64,000 bases of DNA from Acorus gramineus (lineage: Eukaryota; Streptophyta; Magnoliopsida; Acorales; Acoraceae): positions 10,424,509-10,488,508 of the forward strand of contig CM060848.1 of NCBI GenBank assembly GCA_030737835.1. The letters run 5' to 3'. The position numbers were made by a program, and so were the translations under genes. The notes beneath the pieces were generated by a model. That model saw only the letters and a program-made list of their open reading frames with translations, was not told where the DNA came from and ran no database searches. Shown one piece after another: positions 23,225 through 36,082 of this stretch; position 1 is the first letter of the stretch, and each line of letters opens with the position of its first letter.

Positions 23225-24250
23225 CCATTTTTGTTGAGCAATGTATAGTGTAGCCTGAGTATGTAGACATATGGATTCTTTAGCATTTGCAATGTGTCAC
23301 ATGTGTTTTTTCCTCTGTGACTGGATATTTTTTTGAAGTTATTAGATTTTTTTTTTGCTGGTTTTGGTGAGTGTTGAAGTAGTTGTTATGATGAAGTAAA
23401 AAAAATTTGGTTGAATTTGTAAGAAAGTTATGCCTAGAATGACATCTTTAATGGGTTTTTTGTTTGCTTGATTTGTTTCTTTACTGATTTCCTGATGTTG
23501 CAATTTATGGTGTATGTTTAAATGTATTTCTAAGTGCAGTGGGTTCTGCATATATTACTAGAGATTGAAGACAGGGAGAGGAGATTATATAATGTTAGAG
23601 ATATCACCAGTTAGTCAGCACAACATATCAATTAAATTGCTAGACTTTGGTGCTATTTTTCAATGAATGCTGCATGAATTTCATCATGAACGAGGAAATC
23701 AGAACTTACATGTAGAAACCTATGATAGCTCACTATTTCACATTGTCAAATTCAGTATTAGAATGATCCATCAAATTAATTATGAATGAAACAGAGCAAT
23801 CTCTTTTAATCACTAGCCTGATTTTATCTGCATTTTATTGCTTGCTGACATGCACTTCAATATGCTTTTATATGTGGGGTTTTTCATTTTCTCCTTGCTT
23901 TACCATTTATGCTTAATCCATTATTAGAAAGATGCTACTCCTACCTGCAGTCAACATGATCATAGATTTGGTGATTTGTTTATTTAGTCATGTTCTTGTC
24001 TATGGAAATCTGAAGATGATATTGTCTGACTGAAACATGTCTCAGACATTCTGCCCTCCTTTTCCAGCCAGTTCTAACTCTTTATGATTTTGCACTAATT
24101 TATGAGTTATGAAGAGATGGGAGGAGTGTTTTCTTTTTATAATTTTTTCATGGTGACATATAAACTGATTGGGTTCATTCCTTCTTCCCCCTTTCAACCT
24201 TTTGTTATCTTGGCGATGCAATTTTTTTTTTGTTCGTGTTGGAACTCACA

Positions 24251-24322
24251 GTTTCAAGTTTCTCATTTTGAGGTTCCAATGATTTGAGTTTCAAGTGTCT
24301 CATTTTGAGGTTCCAATGATTT
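24251..24322 (+). repeat. 37-bp tandem duplication
   Basis: GTTTCAAG-T-TCTCATTTTGAG and the following GTTCCAATGATTT occur at 24251 and 24288 with one difference. Confidence 0.75.
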
Positions 24323-24730
24323 AAAATTTACGTAGCTTGAAGAATGTCGTGTTAATAAGGAAGAGGAGTATTGTGTTGATATTCATTGTTATTGGACTTA
24401 TTTTTTGAAGGGATCTCCTAACAAGAGGAAAACAAGCTTTTAAAACAAAAGGAAAAAAATTTCGTGGATCCACTGAACTTGAAAAAAAAAATTCTTTCAA
24501 AATCAGGTTATTTAGAAACAGGGACGTCTAGCAAGCCAATGAACAAACGATGGTTTGTGAGAATGATCCGGAATCAAAAGTCAAGGAGTTACATGACAAA
24601 AATTTTAAAGTGGAAGAAAAGATTTCAACTAACTCTTCATTATACTTTTTCCTTATATAAGATGAGTTTATTGATCCCCTTAATTTTTAAGCCTGAGATA
24701 TATTTTATTTTATTTTATTAGTGACATTTT

Positions 24731-25155
24731 TATTAGGACTACACCATGTTGCATACGGTGATATCATGACCTAAAGATTAGTTCCATTTTGTTATAATTG
24801 ATTTTCCAGTTTGCTAAATATCTTGTAAGAGGATCAAAGAAGCTAACATGCTCAAATGATGAGCACATGACATATCAGGTGGATGCATGGGATCATGGCT
24901 TGGTGACCCTTGTTCTAAGGTATTTTAAAGCAAACTGTTAATGAGCCTTCTAGGATTGATATCCAACTGGTTAGATATCCAACTGATTGATATTCCACAG
25001 AAGAGAGAAGGAAAATTAGGACCACACCATGTTCCGTAAGGTTAAATTAATTGCACAGATTGACATAAGATAAGTTACAATTACTCTAATTAAATTTCCA
25101 GTTTGGCAAATATCTTGTCAAGGATTATAGAAGCTAACTTGCTGAAATGATAATG
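24731..25155 (+). repeat. Diverged direct duplication of about 140 bp
   Basis: The segment 24731-24865 and the segment 25015-25155 share the ordered landmarks ATTAGGAC-ACACCATGTT, TTTCCAGTTTG-AAATATCTTGT and GAAGCTAAC-TGCT-AAATGAT. Both lie in the non-coding body of the outer Harbinger element. Confidence 0.55.
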
Positions 25156-25368
25156 TTTTTTTTTCTTGGATAGCTACTGCTTTACATGTTTGCTAACAGC
25201 CATGAAGGCAATGTTTTTTCATATGATGCTTTTTTTTTCGATAGCTACTCTCTTCTGCCTACAATCGTTTGATTCTTTAATCAGTCTCTTCTTCACATGA
25301 CCAATGTGAAGATGAAATTGTATGTGGAGTGAGTTAGCTGGCTTTCATGCATCAGCTGACAAGGTATT

Positions 25369-25735
25369 TGTTAGAATGTAAGCTAAGACTTTGACTATGT
25401 TTTGTTGGGTAGCTTGACTATATTTTTTTTGTAGTAAAGTTAGATAGTCAAGTATAATGGCTGATGTGATGTGTATTTACTTGCTATCCACATATTTTTT
25501 GTAAACTAAAAAAAGGTGAATATACATAAGAAGTAAAAAAAAAAAAACAGGGGAGAGGGGTGTAGATGTTCACCATAAAAAAAAGGGGACAGAGGCTCTC
25601 TTTCGTGTGTGTGTTTGTTTGAATGCTATTTCATCTTCTTTTGAGTGATTTCAGCAGGTTTTTTGGTGGTGAGTCTTGTTGAAGCTCACATATTTCCATC
25701 TTAAAGAAGGTGGTGGGGCTGAGTTTCAGCCATCA
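25369..25735 (+). repeat. 5' LTR of the young copia element
   Basis: 367 bp, TGTTAG...CATCA, nearly identical to 29797-30160. Ends three bases before the primer site. Confidence 0.93.
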
Positions 25736-28700
25736 AAGTGGTATCAGAGCTCGGTTCACTCAAAAGAAAGATGAGCAGTTTGGTGCAACCACAGATTCGA
25801 TTGTTCTCAGGTAAGAACTTTGAAAACTGGTGCATAAAAATGAAGGCTTTGTTTGGCTCACAAGATTTGCATGAGATTGTAGAAAAAGGGTTTGTAGATG
25901 TTGTAGGCCCAACAGCTTATGCTGCTCTTTCTCAAAATTAAAAGGATGTGTTGAAGGAGAGTATAAAGAAAGATCAGAAGGCTTTGGTTCTCGTACACCA
26001 AGCTGTGGATGATGCTATCTTTGACAGAATCTCAACAGCAAACACCTCCAAAGAAGCCTGGAAAATGTTAGAAGATATTTTTAAAGGTGAAGAAAGTTAG
26101 ATTGCATATGTTGCGCAGTGAGTTTGAAAAGCTCAACATGGCTGAAACTGAAAATATTTCTGAGTTCATCAATCGTGTTACGATGATTGTGAACCAATTA
26201 CGTGCTAATGGGGACAAGATTGAAGAAGTGAGAGTTGTTGAAAAGGTTCTCATAAGCTTGCCTAGAAAGTTTAAGCACATTGTTGTTGCCATTGAAGAGT
26301 CAAAGGACTTGTCAGAGTTGTCACTCAATTCCTTATCAGGCTCTTTGCAGAGTCATGAGCTGAGGATGAATCAAAGGGGTTTTGCTCCCATGGAGGAAGC
26401 CCTTAGAACCCAGCTGAATATTGGTGGACATGGAGGAAGAAGAGGTTCTCCAAGAGGCCGAGGAAACTATGGCAGAAGGGGTTTTCAAGAAAAAGTTGGG
26501 CAAGGACCAAGTTCTAGCAGACCTCCATTTATAAGAGGCAGAGGAAGATTCAGAGGAAGAAGAACGAGACCAGGTAAGTCTCATGTGCAATGCCATTACT
26601 GTAACAAGTATGGACATTACAAGTTTGAGTGCTTCAAGAAGAAGGCTGATGATGAAAAGAAGAATGAAGAAAGCTTTGTGCTTGAAAATTCACAAGAGAA
26701 TGAAGATGAAGTTACTTTGTTGCTTGTCTCAACCTCTCCTCAAAACAAGACCTCCACAATGTGGTACTTGGATAGTGGCTGTAGTAATCACATGTGTGGA
26801 GAGAGGGAGCTGATGTCAAACTTCGATGATTCCGTGAAGACCCAAGTGAAGATTGGTGATGACAAAAATCTTTATGTATCAGGCAAAGGTGATGTGCACT
26901 TCCAAACTAAAGAAGGTAAACATGGTTGCATCTCCAATGTCTTTTATGTTCCTCAGCTCAAGTATAACTTGCTAAGTGTGGGTTAGCTGTTACGAATGGG
27001 TCACCAATTGTTATTTAACAATTTTACTTGTAAAATCAAAGATGAAAGGGGAAGGCTTCTTGCCAATGTGAAGATGACAACAAACAATATGTTCTCTTTA
27101 CAAGTAAAAAATGAAATGGCATGCTTTAGTTAGTTCAGCTGTTAAAAATTCAGCATGGTTGTGGCATCAAAGATATTGTCATTTGAGCTTCAACAGCTTG
27201 CAAATGTTAGCAAAAAGGAATATGGTTCATGGACTGCCTTAGATAGAATAGCAAAATAGAATTTGTGAAGGTTGTTTGCTTGGTAGTCAGCACAGAGATC
27301 CTTTTCCAGTGAATAAAGCTTGGAGAGCTACAATGCCACTTCAACTCATTCACTCAAATGTGTGTGGCCCCATGGAGGTTTCATCGATAGGAGGGAATCG
27401 TTATTTCCTCTCCTTTATTGATGATTTCAGCAGAAAACTTTGGGTTTACTGCATAAAAGAAAAGTCTCAAGTGTTTAAAATGTTCAAAAGATTCAAGGCT
27501 CTTGTTGAGAAGCAGAGTGAGTGCTGCATAAAAACATTGAGGACAGATCGAGGTGGTGAGTTCATGTCACAGGAGTTCAGCAAATTTCTTGTAGATCATT
27601 GCATTCGGCGTCAGCTTACTTCTAGCTATACTCCACAACAAAATGGAGTGGCCGAGAGAATGAACCGAACCATTGTCGAGTCTGTCGAAGCATGTTGAAA
27701 TCCAAGAAGTTGCCAAAGTCATTTTGGGCTGAGGCTGTATCATGTGCTTGTTACTTGATTAATAGATCACCTACTAAAAGCCTAGTTGCAAAAACACCTG
27801 AAGAGGCATGGAGTGGTAATAAACCAAGTGTGGCCCATCTCAAAGTGTTTGGTAGCATTGCTTATGTGCATGTACCAAGTGAAAGAAGAAGAAAACTTGA
27901 TGCAAAATCTGAAAAATGCATATTTGTTGGGTATAGTGAATACTCAAAAGCCTACAAATTGTACAATCCAATTACAAAAAAAGGTTGTTACAAGTAGGGA
28001 TGTAAAGTTTGATGAAAATCAGTTTTGGGACTGGTTAGATGGGAAGAAAAAAGTGTCAGTTGTTGTTGATAATGAAGAGGAGTTTGAAGAAAGGCATGAA
28101 GAAGAAGAAGCTGAACATGAAAGTTCTCAAAAAAGCTCTCAACCTCCATCAACAGATGATCAAAGTAGCCTAAGTTTAGGTGGAAAGATGAGGAGTTTAG
28201 AAGACATCTACAATGAAACAGAGAATCAAGCCCAAGTTGGTGAACTTGAACTTTTTTCTCTATTTGTTGATGTTGAGCCACTTTCATTTGAAGATGCCAT
28301 GAAAGATGAGAGGTGGGTGCAAGCAATGAAAGAAGAAATTCAGTCCATTGAAAGGAACAAGACATAGGAGTTGTGTGATTTGCCCAAAGAACATGAACCC
28401 ATTGGTGTTAAATGGGTATACAAGAAGAAATTGAATGTTGAAGGGAAGGTTTGCCGCTACAAAGCAAGGGTTGTTGCAAAAGGCATTGATTTCCATGAAG
28501 TGTTTGCTCCGGTTCCTCGGTTAGGCACCATTAGAGTTATCTTATCATTAGCTGCCCAAAACAAGTGAAAGGTGTACCAAATGGATGTCAAATCAGCTTT
28601 TCTAAATGGTGATCCGAAGGAGAAGATATATATTGAGCAGCCCCCTGGTTATGTGAAGAAAGGAAAGGAACACAAAGTTTACCGGCTGAAAAAAACACTA

Positions 28701-29796
28701 TATGGCTTGAAACAAGCTCCAAGAGCATGGTATAGCAAAATTAGTACATATTTCAAGATGGCTAGATTTGTGAAATGTCCTTATGAGCATACTTTGTACA
28801 TAAAAACAAACAAGGAAGATGATGTACTCATAGTGTGCTTGTATGTTGATGATCTAGTCTTCACAGGAAGTAATATAAGCATGTTTGAAACATTTAGAAA
28901 GGAGATGATGCAAGAATTTGAAATGAGTGACTTGGGGCTGATGCATTATTTTGTTGGCATAGAGGTTTGTCAAAGTGAAGATGGCATTTTCATTTATCAA
29001 ATAAAGTATGCTAAAGAAATTCTGAAGCGCTTCAAGGTGGAACACTACAAGCCGGTATGTACTCCAATGTTGCAAGGTTTAAAACTCAGCAAATCTGAAG
29101 AAGAAGAGGGTGTCAATCAGACACTTTATCGTCAGCCTATTGGAAGCTTAAGGTACTTAACTGCAACAAGGCCAGATATTGTGTATTCAATTGGAATTTT
29201 GAGCAAATTTATGGAAGAGTCATTGGAAGGAAGGAAAAAGGGTGCTGAGATACATTAAAGGTACATTGAACCATGTCATTCACTATTATAAAGTAAAAGA
29301 TCCAAATCTAATTGGATACACAGATAGTGATTGGGGTGGAAGTGTTGAAGATAGCAAAAGTACTTCTGGGTACACATTCAATATTGGATCTGGTGCAATC
29401 TCATGGTCATCAAAGAAGCAATCCATTGTTGCTAGATCAACTGCTGAAGCTGAATATGTAGCAGCATCTCATGCAGCTTGTCAAGCAGTTTGGTTGAGAG
29501 GCATATTAAAATTTCTACATCATTCAGTTGATGGAGCAAGCACTATATTTTGTGATAACAAATCAGCAATTACACTCACCAAAGACCCTGTTTTTCATGA
29601 AAGAAGTAAGCATATCAAGATCCAATATCATTTTATCAGAGATCTAGTCGAAGAAGGTGAGATTCAGATTCAGTTTTGTTCATCTGAACAACAAGCAGCT
29701 GATATGTTTACCAAGCCCATGGGAGGTATGCTGTTTGAAAGAATGAAAAGAATGAATGGTATACAAACCATAGATAAAGTCTAGCTTAAGGGGAAG

Positions 29797-30160
29797 TGTT
29801 AGAATGTAAGCTAAGACTTTGACTATGTTTTGTTGGGTAGCTTGACTATATTTTTTTTGTAGTAAAGTTAGATAGTCAAGTATAATGGCTGATGTGATGT
29901 GTATTTACTTGCTATCCACATATTTTTTGTAAACTAAAAAAAGGTGAATATACATAAGAAGAAAAAAAAAAGGGGGGAGAGGGGTGTAGATGTTCACCAT
30001 AAAAAAAAAAGGGACAGAGGCTCTCTTTCGTGTGTGTGTTTGTTTGAATGCTATTTCATCTTCTTTTGAGTGATTTCAGCAGGTTTTTTGGTGGTGAGTC
30101 TTGTTGAAGATCACATATTTCCATCTTAAAGAAGGTGGTGGGGCTGAATTTCAGCCATCA
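29797..30160 (+). repeat. 3' LTR of the young copia element
   Basis: 364 bp. Directly preceded by the polypurine tract and followed by the GTATT target duplication. Confidence 0.93.
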
Positions 30161-32106
30161 GTATTGAAGTTGGATTTTTTCTCTCTTTCAGTTCTTTAGT
30201 ATCTGGCTACTTGAAATTGCTCTTTACTCTGAACTCTTGACTGCACTTCCCTTTATATAGGACGAAAATTTTCTCCTTAATTTTATGTCTGAATATATTT
30301 CATGTTAGTGGCATTTTCTCATTATGATCATATGGCATTAAATTTTAATCTTTAAATGCTTTGTTATTAGACTCAGTAGATTGAATTGCTAATGATCCTG
30401 CAAAATTCAATAGCATATCCGTTATAATATTCTCTTTATTTCACCTGCACATATTCAGTTTTCTATCCTTCAAACAACTATTTCCATATATTTGCCAAAA
30501 TTTTCTTAGTGGCAAATTGGTGCAATTATTCTGGAAGGGATACTACATATTTTTGCAGCCCCAATTTGAAATGTTCATAGTGGTCTCACTCAAAAACAAG
30601 CCACATTGGTTCAATTATTCTCCATGTACCACTCTTTTTTCCTTTGAATATTTTTATTCAGTTTGATCATGTAAAATGGCTATTTGAAATGTGTTACATC
30701 TAATATTATATATTGGAATTAGGACTGTTCATATATGCCTTTATTTTTTTTTATTATCTATTAACCATAAGCTTTCACAACAGTTTGATTTTGAATCCCT
30801 TTTTCTGTACTGCAGCCAATGTTTAGTTCCATCAATAGACAGTGTGTTAAATGCAAACAAATTAACTTCTACTCTTTTTTATACACAATGTTTTAGCAAG
30901 GCATAAACATAACTACTTTGGTGGTCAATAGTCATTAATCAGTTGATAATGGAGATTTCTATCTAGGAAACTGATCGATGTAGACACTTTATGATGAGTG
31001 ACACAGATGGAGACTTCATGCAAGTTCAAAATAAAAGCACTAAAAGGTCCAGCTATACAACCATCAACAATCTAATGCATATGCATAAATTGAAATTCTT
31101 CTTCTGGTGGCAGTTGACATGACGATCGTTGAATTTATGGAGTGTCGATTGCACACTTATAGAATTTTGCTTGGTAAGTTCAAAGGGTCGAGTCGTGCAT
31201 ATATTTATGTCTGATTTTTCCATCTGCCTTGTTCCGCATTTAATACTTCAGAGTTATCCTAAGTGCTTAATATAAAAAAAAAGTACATAACAAAAAAAAT
31301 TTATAAGGCTTCTCTAGAATGTTAACACGCTCTTGTCATTTTTTAACTTCTAGATTAAGGGGCCGTTTGGTTCAGCGGAAAGCTGATTTTAAGTCCTGAT
31401 TTATAAGTGCAGATTGTATAAGTTCTGATAAGTTTTAATCAGTTCAGAAGAAAAACTGTTTGGTTCAGCGGAAATTATAAGCACTTATTGCAATAAGTGT
31501 GTTTGGTTCAGTACTGAAGAGTAGAGCTTATGACAAGGGTGTTTTGGTCCATTTAATAAGTGCTGAATGTAATTTGATGTTTGGTTGAAAACTTGATTAT
31601 TTGCTTATTTTTTCTATTTATTAAAAAAAAAAAATTTATTAAATGTCTATGTAATAAATTATTAGATACTACAGTTTCATTACTTATTAGAACCTGATAC
31701 AAGCTTATATAGATTTACAAAAAAATAACTCAAGACATAATGACTTTTCATGATGTGGTAAATATGCAATCTATATTTACCAATTTTTTTATATCATAAC
31801 AATCACATACCTGTAAAATTTTTTATACAACTCTCACCTAGAACCTGATACAAAGTGACATATCCTGTCATGCTACACATTATAAATACAAGAGAATAAT
31901 ATTAACACTTTATGATTCAAAAATAAAAACCTGCAGATCTTCAAATTCCTCGAAACCAAGAAAAGGTAATACTCATGCTACATATGTTTTTCATACTACA
32001 ACAGATAGCCACATGAGTATGTTACAACATTCTCAAATAAAAGACAAAGTCCAAGATCAGTAAATATTTACATTACATCTCTGGTTTCATAATCCAACTT
32101 CTACAG

Positions 32107-32316
32107 TCATTTGATGGCCAAGAGTACAAGCAAAAAAAATATCACAAACACCATCAATATGATACATATGCATGAACAACATCCAAAGATGAGTATCCCT
32201 ATGGGGCGTTGAACTGCGACGGCCTTCTCAACCTTCTCCTGAGCTGGCACCTGGTAAGTCTCGGGTCCGTGCGCCCGACGCACTTCATCAACCCACACAA
32301 AACAATTTGGGTGTTC
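32107..32316 (-). pseudogene. Captured 3' exon: GRF-zinc-finger-like tail with C-terminal membrane anchor
   Basis: A 69-residue exon begins after a good acceptor (TGTAATCAG at 32317-32325, read on minus) with EHPNCFVWVDEV. This resembles the last Cys and the F-W-V-D-E end of GRF-type zinc fingers in plant proteins. A short polar linker (PAQEKVEKAV) follows, then a strongly hydrophobic segment of about 25 residues (GILIFGCCSCICIILMVF onwards), ending LLAIK. In GRF-type plant proteins a C-terminal membrane helix is common. The upstream exon with the other zinc ligands is not visible between 32317 and 32790, so this looks like a captured, incomplete gene piece. It could also be an exon joined to something upstream by alternative splicing. 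Confidence 0.4.
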
Positions 32317-32790
32317 CTGATTACATGAATGACAACAAAATAAATCACACGTTAAATGACACAAGGAGATCACTTTGTTGTTTATAAAGTCTAATAACAT
32401 CATTGTTACTAGAATCCATAAATGTAAAATGACACTACCAATAGGCAAAATAAACTACCAATCCATCAATTTTTATACAAAATACTAGTGTATACCGATC
32501 TCCGAACAAATTGCATACATAAACCCAAACAAACACAAACATCAACATTAATATAGCAACATACAACCTAACAAACACATGTTTCCACACATTCATAATA
32601 CATAAACCCTTCTAACAAACATGAAAGCATCCACAGAACATTGTTCTTAAACATAAGACTTCATAAAGCTACCCTACATACTAAATAATTAAACATACAT
32701 AGACTGTGTTCATAAAACAAAACAAACATAAATATTACGGACATTGTTCAGAAAAAAACAACATTCATGGGATTGTTCAATCTGGAGACT

Positions 32791-33765
32791 CTAATCTTTG
32801 ACAGAAGCCCGCACCAACATAGCCCTGGACTCTGGATCCGTCTCAAGCATCCAAAGCTCTCGATTCTCAGGAATGTTGATGTACCTCAGTGCGTTTATGT
32901 AGAGCGAGGTACCGGGCACAAACCCCGGGGTCTGTCGGAGGGATTCGTAACAGGTGGCAACGGTGGGTACTGAACATCCAAAAGGTGCTTGACTAGTAGC
33001 GGACGTGACAATCTTATCTAGCACCCCATCAAGCTTCTCCACAAAGGTATCAGAACTGTTCCTCCTACGTCTACTGGGACATGGCCGTTTGCGTCGTATG
33101 TTAGACATACGATCATCGTAGTTTGCCTCAGTCTGGACATGATGAAGGTTGGGATCTTCCGGCCCTTCAGGACCCGATGGTGGAGTTTGGTCTTCGGGAT
33201 TCGGTGTTGGGTTCTGGGACGTGGATGGCCAGGTGTGTAAATCATCAAGAAGGTGGTCATCATCAGTAGAATTAAATCTGTGCTCCCCCGTGGCCGTGAC
33301 CCCCCCAAACAATTGTTCCATCTCATCGGCATGAAGAAGGGGTTTGTATCGAAACTGTTTAGCATCAGGATAAGCCTGTATTTAAAATAATTGAGGGGTT
33401 AATCAAATATATCTGATGCTTTAGAAATTATAAACAATGAAATAGATTACCGTAATATGCTCATCCCATCTCTCCTGATCCATCTGGACAGTTTGGCCAG
33501 GAGCAACCTCTCCTATGCCAGTCAGGGAAATCAATCTCTTCCATGTATTCCATTGTTTCCTCAACATGTCCCAATAGTTTTTGAATTGTTTCTGTTCATA
33601 ATTCACCAAGTTCCTTTGATTAAATTCTTCTCTGACCTTCTTCCATGCTGATGTTTTCAGGTTTGATCCTGGCCGACCCCCTAATCTTACTTGTTCTAAG
33701 CATAGATCAATGAAAATTTTTTTCATCTCTGGACTCCAGGTAGCCCTCCCACGACTGCCTTCCAT
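32791..33765 (-). CDS. Myb/SANT-like (trihelix-type) DNA-binding protein of PIF/Harbinger
   Basis: Two exons, 33765-33451 and 33375-32791 (minus strand), with a 75-bp GT-AG intron between codons, encode 299 residues. Residues about 7-76 form a Myb/SANT-like domain with conserved Trp10, Trp41, Trp65, Trp72 and Trp75 (ATWSPEMKKIF, NYWDMLRKQW). The middle is Pro/Ser/acidic-rich and followed by a basic nuclear-localisation-type stretch (RRKRPCPSRRRR). The C-terminus has the conserved ENRELWMLETDPESRAMLV block. In PIF/Harbinger elements such a protein binds the transposon ends and helps bring the transposase to the nucleus. The frame is intact. An acceptor just before the ATG (about 33769) and the donor at 35100 suggest a spliced non-coding first exon with a long intron. 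A domesticated role cannot be excluded, but the element's ends are intact, so a transposon gene is the simpler reading. Confidence 0.85.
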
Positions 33766-35308
33766 TATCTACCAACAACAATGAGGGAAGAAACTTGTCA
33801 TACAATTTTGATTTAAATAAGACCAGATGGGTTTTGGATTGTGGAGTGGTGTGAATATCAGATGGATTTGACGAATCAGTTCTTGATGGTGCTATTAAGC
33901 TAATTGGTTTTTTTTTTTATCTGTTCATTGCATCTCGTTGGATGCACATGTACAAATATTAGTGTGAGTATAACACTCGACAATAATAATAAAACATCCA
34001 TGCACCTAATGAGACAAGTTTTTGATATATTAGTTCCCCAAAGTTCATTCAATTCAACCAGTTAGGCATTCTTAGTAACATGAGAGAGCACCAAAGAAGA
34101 ATGTTTTTAGGCCAAAACAGAGGAGTGTGTGTATATGTGTGTATATTTTTCCTTAGAAAAAAACAGATGATGGTGATGCTGCATACAGGTGACAACCATC
34201 TCAAGACCCTAATCATTACCAAATTGTGATTAATCTAATCTTAACAACCCCCCCTCCCTCCCCCAATTTTTGCTAATAACTCCCCACTTAGGGTTTCATG
34301 TTTACATGAATTCGACAAAGCTCTTACTTGGGTGTAAAAGAAATCAATCTACATGTGTACTCCACTGAATTTCATAGCATGTTTTATATATACACGTATA
34401 TATAAACATATATTATAATCATGTGACGTTAAGATCTTCTCTTCGTGCAAGTTATTGTTCATGTAAAGCTTTAATAACAACTTCTGCCCAATAATGCAGA
34501 ACATTTTTTTTAAAAAAAAGCATTAAAGTAGCTTCAATGTTGGAACACCACAAAAACATTGGAAGGATCTTTAGTTTTGATGGAACAGCCTATAGAATAC
34601 ATAGATCCTACAAACAATATTGCTTCATTAGCTGTATAACATATATGTGGAGAACTTCTTCATGTTTATTTATATTAAACCAATTTTTTTAAACACAGTT
34701 TCAATGTTGAATGGATGGAAAGATATGTGGTTTTGAGGAAGAGCCTATACAGCACAAACATATTAAGGTCTTAAACAAATTAACTAAAAACTGCACAAAC
34801 TTCATCAATCCTACACAGCATGGACACAACTAATAAGCAAAACCTGTAAAAATTAATCACAATCCTTATCTAAAAGGGGTCATCAGTGTGCAAAATTTGA
34901 CAAACATGAACAACATTTTTTCACAACATTGGAACGATGGGTTTAGGCCAAAACTGCACAGATTAAACACAATCCTACAAAGCATGGACACCACTAATAA
35001 GTAAAACCTGTAATTCACTGGAATGAGGACTAGAACCCCTAAAAATCAGTTCAGAAGGTTTTTTTTCCAATATAGGGTTCACAGTACAAAAAAGTATACC
35101 TCGGATCGGTCTCTGATTCGATGGGTATGGCCTGATGCGGCGAGGGGTGGTTCCTGAAGGGACGATGATGGCCTGACGCGGCGGATCCCGGGTTGTAGAA
35201 CTTGATCTGTCGTGGAGAATGGAAGAGGAGAGCTGATCGATTTGCTGTGCTGCTCGATCTGCCGAAGATGAGAGGTCGATGATGGTCGGAGGAGCAGATG
35301 AGAACACC

Positions 35309-35493
35309 GTGACGGGGCGGAGCAGATTCTCGGACCTCCGTGACGGGGCGGAGCAGATCCTCGGACGGAGCTGATGGGGCGGAAATATTTCACGGACCGA
35401 GGCGACGGGGCGGAGCAGATCTTCGGACGAAGGTGCCGGGGCGGAGCAGATTCCCCGTCGGAGGTGACGCGGCGGAGCACATTCTCGGACGTG
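35309..35493 (+). repeat. GC-rich minisatellite, unit about 31-33 bp, six copies
   Basis: Units of the form GTGACGGGGCGGAGCAGATT-CTCGGAC recur six times with substitutions. They lie in the first exon or promoter-proximal part of the inner Harbinger element, downstream (minus strand) of a TATA-like TATATAAACC near 35575. The repeat makes several frames open; none looks like a real protein. Confidence 0.8.
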
Positions 35494-36082
35494 GATGGAA
35501 GAAATCGTGGATTTTAGGGTTATGTTTGGTTGAAAATGTTATGTTTGAGGAGAGAGAGAATGAAAGTTTGGTTTATATATGTGTGGTAATATGTGGTATT
35601 TAGTGGGGGCATTTATGTCTTTTGGCTTGACAGAAACGCTGAAGACGGATGGAAAAGTGTCGGACGAGGGACTTAATAAAATCAGACGTAAAACCTGATT
35701 AAGAGCTTATATTCAGTATTTTTTTTATCCCCAACCAAACACACTTAACCTCAAAAAATACTTATTTTCAGCTTTCAGCTGAATAAGCACTGAAAACAAT
35801 TTGAACCAAACGGCCCCTAAGTATTCATCAACTTTGTCTATTACTATTTAATTTACATGTCGGATAGCTATATATAAAAATGATAAATTGGAAATGTTCG
35901 CCGACTGATGGATCTAGGAGTGAACTTTGTGGGAGTTGTTATGGGTGCTTAATGATGGGGCTCTGTTTTTATGATTGTTTATTGAGTGAACTTATGACTT
36001 GTATTCCTTTAACATCATTTTTTAGGATACCATGATAAGTTTTAAATATATATATTTGATTTACGATATCTTTTTTTTGCAG

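Larger units (their letters stand above)
25369..30160 (+). mobile_element. Young Ty1/copia LTR retrotransposon
   Basis: LTRs at 25369-25735 and 29797-30160 are about 99% identical, with differences mainly in A-runs, and are flanked by a perfect 5-bp duplication GTATT (25364-25368, 30161-30165). The tRNA-iMet primer site TGGTATCAGAGC is at 25739, and the polypurine tract AAGGGGAAG ends at 29796. Parts in order: gag with a CCHC zinc knuckle, protease (DSGCSNHM), integrase with the GVAERMNR region, reverse transcriptase (YVDDL) and RNase H. The order is copia-type. The element is recent but broken, with roughly half a dozen breaks. It inserted into the outer Harbinger element. Confidence 0.93.
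31359..35817 (-). mobile_element. Inner PIF/Harbinger transposon, 4.46 kb, carrying a Myb/SANT gene
   Basis: The left end GGGGCCGTTTGGTTCAGCGG and the reverse-complemented right end GGGGCCGTTTGGTTCAAATT share a 16-bp perfect terminal inverted repeat, flanked by TAA on both sides (31356-31358, 35818-35820). This is the PIF/Harbinger signature. GTTTGGTTCAG-type motifs repeat near the left end. Genes read on the minus strand: a GC-rich first exon with a 33-bp minisatellite (about 35100-35500), a two-exon Myb/SANT-like gene (32791-33765) and a membrane-anchor exon (32107-32316). No DDE transposase was found. It would need a transposase from a relative. It is inserted in the outer, related element in the opposite orientation. 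Confidence 0.9.

Noticed and set aside
30691-30906. 71-codon open frame between the copia and inner Harbinger elements
   Set aside because: AT-rich, no domain, inside the non-coding body of the outer Harbinger element.
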